A stretch of 36,906 bases of DNA from the NCBI GenBank assembly GCA_036847185.1, contig DAIUAM010000030.1, positions 1 through 36,906 of the forward strand. The letters run 5' to 3'. Under the pieces are notes generated by a model. That model made no database searches. It had not been told where the DNA came from and saw only the letters and a list, made by a program, of their open reading frames with translations. The stretch comes from UBA4738 sp002413305 (GTDB taxonomy: Bacteria > Actinomycetota > UBA4738). Both the position numbers and the translations under genes were made by a program. Shown in pieces: positions 7,025 to 18,012 of the stretch; position 1 is the stretch's first letter; each line of letters starts with the position of its first letter.

Positions 7025-7028
<4 letters not shown>
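5805..7028 (+). CDS. glgM: GlgM/GlgA-type glycosyltransferase (maltose-1-phosphate synthase)
   Basis: 407 aa from ATG 5805. The start is fixed by the family N-terminus MRVGLLTREYPPEVYGGAGV, which is almost that of mycobacterial Rv1212c (GlgM); the frame opens earlier but that part is not family sequence. It is a GT4 retaining transferase. In characterised actinobacterial members it joins ADP-glucose to glucose-1-phosphate to give alpha-maltose-1-phosphate and also has some glycogen synthase activity. GGAGVHV (16-22) is the nucleotide-sugar loop, HSHTWYT and SHSLEPLRPWK follow, FVGRITRQKG opens the second Rossmann domain, and YEPLGIVNLE (about 296-305) holds the Ex7E motif. It is translationally coupled to glgE (ATGA overlap). 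No glgC for ADP-glucose is in the window. Confidence 0.92.
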
Positions 7029-9027
<1,999 letters not shown>

Positions 9028-9028
<1 letters not shown>

Positions 9029-12000
9029 TGGACGCCCGCCGGAGGCCCGCCCGCCCCAAGCCCACGCTCTGGTACAAGGACGCCGTCGTCTACGAGGTGC
9101 ACGTCCGGGCGTTCCACGATTCGAACGGCGACGGGATCGGGGACCTGCGCGGCCTGGTGCCGAAGCTCGAGTACCTCCAGGAGCTCGGGGTCACCGCGCT
9201 GTGGCTGCTGCCCTTCTACCCGTCGCCGCTGAAGGACGACGGCTACGACATCGCCGACTACAAGTCGATCCACCAGTCCTACGGAACCTTGCGCGACTTC
9301 CGGCTGTTGCTCCGCGAAGCCCGCCGCCAGAACCTCCGGGTGATCACCGAGCTGGTGCTGAACCACACCTCCGACCAGCACCCCTGGTTCCAGCGGGCCC
9401 GCCGCGCCCCCGCCGGCACGCCCCAGCGCGACTTCTACGTGTGGAGCGAGACACCGGACCGCTACCAGGACGCCCGGATCATCTTCAAGGACTTCGAGGC
9501 GTCGAACTGGACGTGGGATCCCGTGGCCCAGGCCTACTACTGGCACCGGTTCTACGCCCACCAGCCCGACCTGAACTTCGAGAACCCGGAGGTCCGGCGA
9601 GCGATGCTGAACGTGGTCGACTTCTGGTTCGACCTGGGCGTGGACGGCCTTCGCCTGGACGCCGTGCCGTACCTGTTCGAGCGGGAGGGGACGAACTGCG
9701 AGAACCTCCCCGAGACCTACGCGTTCCTGTCGGAGCTCCGGGCGCACGTCGACGAGCGGTTCGACGACAAGATGCTGCTTGCCGAAGCGAACCAGTGGCC
9801 GGAGGACGCCGCGGCGTACTTCGGCCCCAAGGGCGACCGCTGCCACATGGCCTTCCACTTCCCCCTGATGCCCCGGATGTTCATGTCGATCCGGATGGAG
9901 GACCGTTTCCCGGTGGTGGACATCATGAACCAGACACCGGCCATCCCGGAGACCGCGCAATGGGCGGTGTTCCTCCGCAACCACGACGAGCTGACGCTCG
10001 AGATGGTGACCGACGAAGAGCGCGACTACATGTACCGCGTCTACGCGGAGGACCCGCAGGCCCGGATCAATCTAGGGATCCGGCGGCGGCTGGCGCCCCT
10101 GCTCGGCAACGACCGCCGCCTGATCGAGATGATGAACGGGCTGCTCTTCTCCCTCCCCGGTACGCCGGTGATCTACTACGGCGACGAGATCGGGATGGGC
10201 GACAACATCTACCTGGGCGACCGCAACGGCGTCCGGACCCCGATGCAGTGGAGCTCCGACCGCAACGCCGGCTTCTCCCGCGCGAACCCGCAACGGCTGT
10301 ACCTGCCGGCGATCATCGACCCCGAGTACCACTTCGAGGCGCTCAACGTCGAGGCGCAGCAGAACAATCCGCACTCGCTGCTGTGGTTCATGAAGCGGCT
10401 GATCGCGTTGCGCAAGCGCTACCGGGCTTTCGGCCGGGGTTCGATCGAGTTCCTCTATCCCGAGAACCGCAAGGTCCTGACGTTCTTCCGCACCTTCCAG
10501 GACGAACGCATCCTGGTCGTGGCGAACCTCTCCCGCCAGGCGCAGTACGTCGAGCTCGACCTGTCCGAGTACCGGGGGATGGTGCCGCTGGAGCTGTTCG
10601 GACACACGGAGTTCCCTCGGATCGGGGACCTCCCCTACCTGTTGACGCTCGGACCCCACGCCTTCTTCTGGTTCGCCCTGGAACCGCAGCCGGCGGAGGA
10701 GGAGGTCGAACCCTCGCCGGCCTTCCGGCTGCCGATGCTCTCGGTCCGGGAGAGCTGGGAGGAGCTGGTGTTCGCGGACCGGGCCCGCGAGGCGCTGCAG
10801 GAGATCCTGCCGTCCTACCTGCGCGAACGGCGGTGGTTCGGCGCGAAGGGTCGCCGCATCACGTCCGTGGAGCTCACCGAGGCGATCCCCGTGCCCGGGC
10901 CTCAGGTGGAGGGGCGCCCACCGTCGACCGTCGCGGTAGTGACGTTCGTCCAGGTGGGATTCGCCGAAGGCGACCCCGAGACCTACGTCCTGCCGCTGGC
11001 CTGTACCGAGCCGTACAAGATCCTGCCGTCCGGCAGGAACCTTCCGCCGGGCGCCGTCGCACGGGTGCGCGGGCCCGGTGGGGACCGGGTGCTGTTCGAC
11101 GCGGTGTGGGAGATGGCGTTCGCCCGGGGACTGCTGCAGGCGGTCGAACGGCGCCGGCGGTTGAACGGGTCGGAGGGGCGGCTGCTGGCCCAACCCACCG
11201 GCGCGTTCCGCGAGGTGCGCGGACCGGCCGACATCGCGCTCGAGCCGACCGTCCTGTCGGCCGAGCAGAGCAATACATCGATCGCGTTCGGGGAACGGCT
11301 GCTCCTCAAGCTCTATCGCCGGTTGGACCAAGGCGTGAACCCCGACCTCGAGGTCGGGCGGGTCCTCACCGAGGAGGTCCGGTTCGAACACACACCACCG
11401 GTGGCCGGATGGCTCGAATACCGGCGAACACAGCCCCGAGGGCGGCCGGCCACGGTCGCCATCCTGCACGGGTTCGTCCAGAACGAGGGCGACGCCTGGC
11501 GGTACACGCTCGACGCGCTGCACGGCTTCCTCACCGAGGCCATGACCCGACGGCCGGAGGACGAAGAACCCCCGCTACCCTCCCGCCCCTCGTTGTTCGC
11601 GCTTGCGTCACAGCCGGCCCCCGCCCTAGCCCGCCAGATGCTCGGTTCGTACCTGGAGTCGGCACGGCTGCTCGGCCAGCGGACGGCCGAGCTCCACCTG
11701 GCCCTGTCGTCCAGGCCGGAGCACCCGGACTTCGCACCCGAACCGTTCACCCCCCATTATCAGCGCGCGCTGTACCAGTCGATCCGGGGGGAGATCGCCC
11801 GCACGTACCGGTTCCTCCGCGGCCGCGAGCGGCAGATCCCGCAGCTCGTGCAGATCCTGGACCTGGAGCCGTCGCTGCAGTCGCGGGCCCATTCGATCCT
11901 GGACGTGCGGATCGAAGCGAAGCGCATCCGGACCCATGGCGACTTCCACCTGGGGCAGGTGCTGTATACGGGGCGGGACTTCGTGATCATCGACTTCGAA

Positions 12001-12387
12001 GGCGAACCCGCCCGGCCGCTGTCGGAGCGAACGATCAAGCGCACGGCGTTCCGGGACGTGGCGGGGATGATCCGGTCGTTCCACTACGCCGCGTACGCGT
12101 CGCTGTTCGCCGATCGCGGCGGGGTGCTGGGCCCGGAGAACCCGGCGTACCTCGAGCCGTGGGTGCTGTTCTGGTACCTGTGGGTGTCGGCCTCGTTCCT
12201 CCGCTCGTACCTCGACGTCGTGAGCGCCGGTGACATCCTGCCGACGGACGAGAAGGAGCTGACGGTCCTGCTCGACGTGCTGTTGATCGAGAAGGTGATG
12301 TACGAGTTGCGCTACGAGATCGACAACCGCCCGGACTGGGTGCGGGTGCCCATCAAGGGGATCCTGGACCTGATGGAGTCCGGCTAG
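9028..12387 (+). CDS. treS: Trehalose synthase-maltokinase fusion (TreS-Pep2)
   Basis: 1119 aa from GTG 9028, which overlaps the TAG of glgE by one base. Residues about 15-560 are TreS, a GH13 isomerase interconverting trehalose and maltose: nucleophile D211 in DGLRLDAVPYLF, acid/base E253 in LLAEANQWPE, and D320 in LRNHDELT. From about 572 (ESWEELVFADRAREALQEIL) to the end is maltokinase, which phosphorylates maltose with ATP to maltose-1-phosphate: LPSYLRERRWFGAKGR, then a lysine in LLLKLYRRL, and the kinase-like catalytic loop HGDFHLGQ (970-977) with a downstream VIIDFEGEP metal site. The fusion channels trehalose into the GlgE substrate. Such fusions are known in actinobacteria; in others the two proteins form a complex. 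Confidence 0.95.
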
Positions 12388-12420
12388 TCGATCATTCCCG
12401 CTTCGGCTCGAACAGGGCGA

Positions 12421-13115
12421 TCAGGCTGGGTGGAACACGGCGGTGCCCGTCACGACTTTCCCGTCGGTCGTCTTGATCGTGTAGGTGAACGGCATCCCGC
12501 CGTCGGCCAGGACGTCGGGCCCGGTCAGGAACCCCTTGGCCGAGAACGAGGCGATCCCCGGGTGCCCCGGGACGGCCGCCGAGTCGATCTGCACGTACAA
12601 CCGCCCCATGCCGCTGACGGTGATCGGCCCGAAGATCGAGGACGTGACGTGGTACGGAGGCTTCTCATACGCGAAGTCGTCCAGGTTGATCTGGACCGTC
12701 TCGTTCAGCTGCCCCGATCCTGTCCGAGGAACCCCGGATCGATGGCGATCGTGCCGTGCGCCGTTCGATCGTTGACGACGATCGCCGCCGTGACCTTCAT
12801 GGCGCCCTTCGAGCCGTCCGAGCCCTGCCAGGTGGCCTGGTAGCTGCCGTTGAACGACGCGTCGCTCCGAAGGACCTCGTCGGAGATCCGCTCGCTCTCG
12901 GGCACCGGTGAGCGGCCGGATGAGGGCGTGGGCGAAGGGGAGGCCGGCGTGCCGGACGGGCTCCCGGCGCTGCCCTGCGCCTTCGGCGTGGTTTTCGAAC
13001 AGGCCGCCGCGATGAGCGCCAGACCGAAGAGACGGAGTGCGGACCGGCGGTCGACCGGCCGCGCCAGCAAGGTGTCGGGCTGTCCGTTCGAATGCTTCTG
13101 TGGGTGCCCCTGCAC
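12421..13115 (-). pseudogene. Putative Tat/Sec lipoprotein, frameshifted
   Basis: The N-terminal half (GTG 13115) encodes a twin-Arg-like, hydrophobic leader DRRSALRLFGLALIAAAC with a lipobox Cys, then a Ser/Pro/Thr-rich linker and a beta-rich domain start (NGSYQATWQGSDGS). It stops at about 12705. The continuation (QLNETVQINLDDFAYEKPPY to TAVFHPA, stop at 12421) is in a frame one base away. Adding one G to the GGGG run at 12712-12715 (minus strand) joins both halves into about 231 aa. This is therefore a single-base deletion, either real or an assembly error. The secreted domain is unknown. It sits convergent to treS and antisense in the glucan locus, so a role in glucan metabolism cannot be assumed. 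Confidence 0.75.
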
Positions 13116-13121
13116 GGGCGC

Positions 13122-13150
13122 AGTGTCCCATCGCCGATCGAGGAGAACAA
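13122..13150 (-). promoter_or_regulatory. Candidate promoter of the lipoprotein gene
   Basis: Minus strand: TTGTTC (13150-13145), 17 bases, GACACT (13127-13122), six bases, then GTG 13115. The spacing is ideal and the start lies where transcription would begin, giving a leaderless transcript. The boxes are moderate matches (4/6 for -35; 4/6 for -10). Confidence 0.5.
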
Positions 13151-13228
13151 GCCTCGGGTTCTCCGATCAAGTGTCGTCCATGCCAGTTGCGGAGCCGACA
13201 CTCGGCCCGGACAGAGGGCCGACGAGAA

Positions 13229-13723
13229 TCAGCCGATCACGTATTGGAGGCCAACCATGGACTCCAACGTCGCCATGGCGGCGTGAAGCGAGACGGACCA
13301 TGTCTGGTCGCCCACGATGCCGTCCACGGCGACCCCTCCCCAGGACTGGAATGCTTCGACAGAAGCATTCGTCAGCGGGCCAAAGATGCCGTCCACCCCA
13401 CCCGGCCCCGTGTTCCACTGGCCCGGCGCGCCGTTCGTCAGAACTTCCTGGAGGCTCTTCACAACGGCGCCGGTGGACCCCTCCGAGAGAAGCGGCATCG
13501 GGCCGCCGTCCGGCAAGGCATTCCAGGTCATGGGGCCCACGATTCCATCGACAACGAGGCTCGCTCCCTGCTGGAACTCCTTCACGGCCGCTTCGGTTGC
13601 AGGGCCGAAACTGCCGTCGACAACAAGGCTCGGATTGGGTGTGCGACGCAACGCCCGTTGCAGTCGGCGCACGGCAGTGCCCGTGGCACCGGGAGCAATC
13701 GTCGGCTGGCCGGGATTCGTCAT
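13229..13723 (-). CDS. Protein of two peptidoglycan-binding domains (PG_binding_1)
   Basis: 164 aa from ATG 13721-13723. Two tandem PG_binding_1 (PF01471-like) units fill almost the whole chain: residues about 8-70 (GATGTAVRRLQRAL ... VDGSFGPATEAAVKEFQ ... VDGIVGPMTWNAL) and about 80-152 (GSTGAVVKSLQEVL ... VDGIFGPLTNASVEAFQ ... VDGIVGDQTWSVS). There is no catalytic domain and no signal peptide or TM segment visible, so if it binds cell wall it must be exported another way or act inside. A very strong SD AAGGAGGT (13729-13736 region) precedes the start. It is transcribed with, or 113 bp upstream of, the lipoprotein gene and divergent from malQ. Confidence 0.85.
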   Translation of the reverse strand: MTNPGQPTIAPGATGTAVRRLQRALRRTPNPSLVVDGSFGPATEAAVKEFQQGASLVVDGIVGPMTWNALPDGGPMPLLSEGSTGAVVKSLQEVLTNGAPGQWNTGPGGVDGIFGPLTNASVEAFQSWGGVAVDGIVGDQTWSVSLHAAMATLESMVGLQYVIG

Positions 13724-13736
13724 TAGGGGACCTCCT
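13724..13736 (-). promoter_or_regulatory. Strong Shine-Dalgarno of the PG-binding gene
   Basis: On the minus strand AAGGAGGT lies six bases before the ATG, a full anti-SD match. It fixes this start and indicates high translation, in contrast with the leaderless starts nearby. Confidence 0.75.
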
Positions 13737-13966
13737 TCTCGAAAGGCAGGAAGAGAAGCGGCGTCGAGACGAAGGGTACTCCGCCATCACGCGGTCTGCC
13801 GACAGCTCGTCGTGGATCGATCTGGTCTCGGTCATGTGCGGGACACTCTTCCCGTCTGGGAGCCCGAACCAGTCACCCGCAGGCGCAACAGACCCGATCG
13901 GGACGGCTGCCGAAGCGTCGCTCGGGTACAGTCCGAGGCTCCACGCGACGACGGGGCGATCCACAG
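13737..13966. other. Divergent intergenic region, PG-binding protein / malQ
   Basis: 230 bp that should hold promoters for both directions. For malQ a TACAGT (13927-13932) could be a -10 box, but no acceptable -35 is at the right distance. No gene or strong hairpin was seen. Confidence 0.35.
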
Positions 13967-16078
13967 ATGGCGCGAACAGACGGCAGGGCGACCGATAGCA
14001 GGCTGCTGAAGCAGCTGGCGCGGCTGTACGGCGTCCAGTCCAGCTACGTCGATCTGGCCAAGGAGACGCAGCACGCTTCGAGAGACACGGTCCTCGCGGT
14101 GCTCGGCGAGCTCGGGGTGGATGTCGAGCACCCCGATGACGCGGTCAGGCAGCGGCTTCGCGACCGGTGGACCCGCATGCTTGAACCCGTGGTGGTGGCT
14201 TGGGACGGGCGGGCGACGGACATCCCCATCCGCCTCCCGGAACGCGCGGCCGGGGCGAAGATCGGGTGGTCGGTCGAGGTCGAGGACGGAGAGCCGGAGG
14301 CGTGGTCGCCGCCCAAGAGGGCGGAAGACGTCCGGGCAACCGCGACGCTGGACGGGAAGACCTTCGTGGAGCGGAGGTTCGACCTGCCCCTCCGGCTTCC
14401 GCCCGGCTACCACCAGCTGCACGTTCAGGCAGGCCCACACCATGCTCGGGCACTGGTGATCTCGGCGCCGCGGAAGGCGCCCCAGCCGCGTGGCCGCCGG
14501 TGGGGTGTCTTCCTCCCCCTGTACTCGCTGGCCACGGAGCGGAGCTGGGGCACGGCCGACCTGACCGATCTCCGACACCTCCTCGAGTGGACGGCCGCAC
14601 GCGGCGGCAGCCTGGTGGCCACGCTTCCCCTGCTCGCCGCATTCCTCGATCAGCCGTTCGAACCGAGCCCGTACTCTCCCGCCAGCCGCCTGTTCTGGAA
14701 CGAGCTGTACCTCGACGTCGAGGCGCTGCCCGAGCTCGAACGCTCCTCTACAGCCCGACGGCGCCTGCACGCGGAGCCGTTCGCGCGGCAGCGGGAGGAC
14801 GCCAGGCGAGGCGAGCTCGTCGACTACCGCGCGGCGATGGCGCTCAAACGACGGATCCTGCAGCCTCTCGCCGCGACCTTCTTCGAGGACCCGGACAGAA
14901 GGCGACGGCAGGACTTCGAACGCTACCTGCGCGACCATCCGAACGCCCGCGACTACGCCCGGTTCCGGGCCAACGTCGAACGGCGCCGCGAGCCCTGGGG
15001 CGATTGGCCGCGGGCCGAGCGCGAAGGCCGCCTGCCCGCCCAGGACCAGGGCACGGCGAACTACCACCTCTATGTCCAGTGGCAGATGGAGCGGCAGCTC
15101 GGATCCACCGCCGCGGCCGCTCGTGAGAAGGGCGCGGGGCTGTACTTCGACCTGCCCGCCGGCGTGCACCCGTCCGGCTACGACGCGTGGCGGGAGCGCG
15201 AAGCGTTCGCCCGGAACGTCTCCGCCGGCGCACCGCCCGACACCTTCTTCACCGGCGGGCAAGTGTGGGGGTTCCCGCCGCTGCATCCCGAACGCATCCG
15301 CGAGCAGGGCTACCGCCACCCGATCCAGGTCCTTCGGACGGTTCTGGCGCACGCCGACGTCCTGCGCATCGACCACGTGATGGGTTTGCACCGGATGTTC
15401 TGGGTGCCGCAGGGACTGGAGGCGAAGGGCGGCGCGTACGTTCGGTACCGGTCCGACGAGCTGTTCGCCATCGCCTGCCTCGAGGCCGATCGGGCGAACG
15501 CGGTGATCGTTGGCGAAGATCTCGGCACGGTCTCCCCGCTGGTCCGCGGGGAGATGCGCCGCCACGGCATGCTCCGCAGCTACGTGCTCCAGATCGACGC
15601 CGGGCCGGACGCCGCGCGTCCGATCCGGGTGCCGCCCAGGGACGCACTCGCCTCGACGAACACCCACGACCTCCCCACCTTCGCCGCTTGGTGGCGCGGA
15701 CTGGACGTCGAACAACGCCTCCGCCTCGGCTGGCTCGACGAGGAGCAGGCCGAACGCGAACGCGCCGGGCGGGCGAAGACGCGCGCGGCGATCGTTCGGG
15801 CGCTTCGCGACGAGGGGCGTTTGACCGGCGACCAGACCCACGACGAGCGGGCGATCTTCCGGGCCGCGACCGCTCACCTGGCCGCCACCGACACAAGGTT
15901 CGTCACCGTCAATCTCGAGGATTGCTGGGCCGAGCTGCGGCCCCAGAACACGCCCGGGACCATCGACGGCCAGAACTGGCGACGCCGAGCCCGCGTGCCG
16001 TTCGAGCGGTTTCGCGCGCTGCCCACCGTCCTGGGTACGCTTCTGGCGGTGGACGAAGCCCGCAAGGAGCATCCGTGA
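13967..16078 (+). CDS. malQ: 4-alpha-glucanotransferase (amylomaltase)
   Basis: 703 aa from ATG 13967. A GH77 disproportionating enzyme that moves maltodextrin segments between chains and releases glucose, acting in the cytoplasm on short glucans left by debranching. The N-terminal region (about 1-150, LLKQLARLYGVQSSYVD) is the beta-sandwich extension of bacterial MalQ. The barrel carries the nucleophile D469 in LRIDHVMGLHRMFWVPQG, acid/base E517 in VIVGEDLGTV, and D568 in STNTHDLPTFAAWW. It is translationally coupled to glgB by a GTGA overlap, and appears to open the second transcription unit of the locus. Confidence 0.94.
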   Translation: MARTDGRATDSRLLKQLARLYGVQSSYVDLAKETQHASRDTVLAVLGELGVDVEHPDDAVRQRLRDRWTRMLEPVVVAWDGRATDIPIRLPERAAGAKIGWSVEVEDGEPEAWSPPKRAEDVRATATLDGKTFVERRFDLPLRLPPGYHQLHVQAGPHHARALVISAPRKAPQPRGRRWGVFLPLYSLATERSWGTADLTDLRHLLEWTAARGGSLVATLPLLAAFLDQPFEPSPYSPASRLFWNELYLDVEALPELERSSTARRRLHAEPFARQREDARRGELVDYRAAMALKRRILQPLAATFFEDPDRRRRQDFERYLRDHPNARDYARFRANVERRREPWGDWPRAEREGRLPAQDQGTANYHLYVQWQMERQLGSTAAAAREKGAGLYFDLPAGVHPSGYDAWREREAFARNVSAGAPPDTFFTGGQVWGFPPLHPERIREQGYRHPIQVLRTVLAHADVLRIDHVMGLHRMFWVPQGLEAKGGAYVRYRSDELFAIACLEADRANAVIVGEDLGTVSPLVRGEMRRHGMLRSYVLQIDAGPDAARPIRVPPRDALASTNTHDLPTFAAWWRGLDVEQRLRLGWLDEEQAERERAGRAKTRAAIVRALRDEGRLTGDQTHDERAIFRAATAHLAATDTRFVTVNLEDCWAELRPQNTPGTIDGQNWRRRARVPFERFRALPTVLGTLLAVDEARKEHP

Positions 16079-18012
16079 CCGCACACCCCATCCCCAGATC
16101 GGAACCGGGGGACGTCAGCCTGCTGACCGCCGACGACCTCTACCTGTTCAACGAGGGCACCCACACCCACCTGTACGAGAAGCTCGGCGCCCATCTCATG
16201 AGCGTCAGCGGCCGGGAGGGCGCGTACTTCGCCGTGTGGGCCCCCGAAGCCGAGCGTGTCTCGGTGATCGGCGACTTCAACGACTGGGACCCCGCCGCGG
16301 CGGTCCTTCGGCCGAAGGAGCTGTCGGGCATCTGGGAGGGCTTCCTGGCCGGTGTGAAGAGGGGCGCGCTGTACAAGTTCCACATCGTCTCGCGTCACCG
16401 CGGCTACCGCGCGGACAAATCCGACCCGTTCGCGTTCTTCGACGAACCGCCGCCCCGGACCGCCGCGATCGTCTGGGACCTGGCCTACGAGTGGGGCGAC
16501 GCGAGCTACCTCGAGGAACGGGGGGCGAGGAACGCGCGCCAGGCCCCGATGTCGATCTACGAGATGCACCTGGGGTCGTGGATGCGCACCCCCGACGGCC
16601 GATGGCTCTCCTACCGGGACTTGGCCCCGCGGCTGGCCGACTACATTCGCCGCCTGAACTTCACCCACGTCGAATTCCTCCCGGTGATGGAGCACCCGTT
16701 CGGCGGCTCGTGGGGCTATCAGGTGACGGGGTACTTCGCGCCGACCTCACGGTTCGGCACGCCCCAGGAGTTCATGGAGCTCGTGGACACGCTGCACCAG
16801 GCCGGCATCGGGGTGATCCTCGACTGGGTCCCGTCGCACTTCCCGAACGACCCCCACGGGCTGGGGTTCTTCGACGGGACGCACCTCTACGAGCACGCCG
16901 ACCCGCGCCGCGGATTCCACCCCGACTGGAACTCGCTGATCTTCAACTACGGCCGGAGCCAGGTCCGGAGCTTCCTCCTGTCCAGCGCGATGTACTGGCT
17001 CAGCACCTATCACGCCGACGGCCTGCGGGTGGACGCGGTGGCATCGATGCTCTACCTCGACTACTCGCGCAAGCCCGGCGAGTGGATCCCGAACAAATAC
17101 GGCGGGCGGGAGAACCTGGAGGCGATCTCGTTCATCCGCCGGATGAACGAGGAGGCCTACCGCGAGCATCCCGATGTGCAGACCACCGCGGAGGAGTCGA
17201 CGGCCTGGCCGGGCGTGTCGCGGCCCGTCTACCTCGGCGGGCTGGGGTTCGGCTACAAGTGGGACATGGGGTGGATGCACGACACGCTTCGCTACTTCCA
17301 GACCGACCCGATCTACCGGAAGTATCACCACACCGACCTCACGTTCCGCCAGCTGTACGCGAACACCGAGAACTTCGTCCTGCCGATCTCGCACGACGAG
17401 GTGGTCCACGAGAAGGGGTCGCTCTACGGAAAGATGCCGGGGGACGAATGGCAGAAGTTCGCCAACCTCCGGTTGCTACTGGGTTCGATGTGGGCACAGC
17501 CGGGCAAGAAGCTGCTCTTCATGGGGTGCGAGATCGGGCAGGTCCGCGAATGGAACCACGACTCCAGCGTGGACTGGCACCTGGTGGAGCAGCCGATGCA
17601 CGAAGGTGTCCGGCGGTGGGTCGAGGATCTCAATCGCTTCTACCGCGACGAGCCCGGCATGCACGAGCTGGACTGCGAGCCCAGCGGGTTCGAATGGGTC
17701 GACGCGAACGACAGCGAGGCCAGCGTGATCAGCTTCCTCCGGCGCGGCTACTCGACGGACGGATGGATCCTGGTGGCGGCGAACCACACTCCGGTCCCTC
17801 GTTCGAACTACCAGATCGGGGTGCCGCGCGGGGGGATGTGGCACGAGGTGATGAACAGCGACGCCGAGCTCTACGGCGGGAGCGGGTGGGGGAACCTCGG
17901 GGGCGTCGAAGCCTCCCCGCTCCCGAAGCACGGCCGGCCGTTCCTGATCACGCTCGCGCTTCCCCCCCTCGGGATCGTGTTCCTGAAGAGCTCCCCGGCG
18001 AGGTCGGACTGA
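16075..18012 (+). CDS. glgB: 1,4-alpha-glucan branching enzyme
   Basis: GlgB introduces alpha-1,6 branches into the GlgE product. 645 aa from GTG 16075, overlapping the malQ stop, with AAGGAG about seven bases upstream. A CBM48 domain is seen at about 45-135 (YFAVWAPEAERVSVIGDFND). The GH13 barrel has D320 in DGLRVDAVASMLYLDYSR, E373 in TTAEEST, and D441 in ISHDEVVHEKGSL. The length fits the short form lacking the extra N-terminal beta-domain of E. coli/mycobacterial GlgB (about 730 aa). Its stop lies at the presumed treZ start. Confidence 0.95.
   Translation: MTAHPIPRSEPGDVSLLTADDLYLFNEGTHTHLYEKLGAHLMSVSGREGAYFAVWAPEAERVSVIGDFNDWDPAAAVLRPKELSGIWEGFLAGVKRGALYKFHIVSRHRGYRADKSDPFAFFDEPPPRTAAIVWDLAYEWGDASYLEERGARNARQAPMSIYEMHLGSWMRTPDGRWLSYRDLAPRLADYIRRLNFTHVEFLPVMEHPFGGSWGYQVTGYFAPTSRFGTPQEFMELVDTLHQAGIGVILDWVPSHFPNDPHGLGFFDGTHLYEHADPRRGFHPDWNSLIFNYGRSQVRSFLLSSAMYWLSTYHADGLRVDAVASMLYLDYSRKPGEWIPNKYGGRENLEAISFIRRMNEEAYREHPDVQTTAEESTAWPGVSRPVYLGGLGFGYKWDMGWMHDTLRYFQTDPIYRKYHHTDLTFRQLYANTENFVLPISHDEVVHEKGSLYGKMPGDEWQKFANLRLLLGSMWAQPGKKLLFMGCEIGQVREWNHDSSVDWHLVEQPMHEGVRRWVEDLNRFYRDEPGMHELDCEPSGFEWVDANDSEASVISFLRRGYSTDGWILVAANHTPVPRSNYQIGVPRGGMWHEVMNSDAELYGGSGWGNLGGVEASPLPKHGRPFLITLALPPLGIVFLKSSPARSD

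Noticed and set aside
12700..12720. Programmed -1 frameshift in the lipoprotein gene
   Set aside because: The sequence is not a canonical slippery heptamer and no strong downstream structure was seen; a one-base loss in the G run is simpler.
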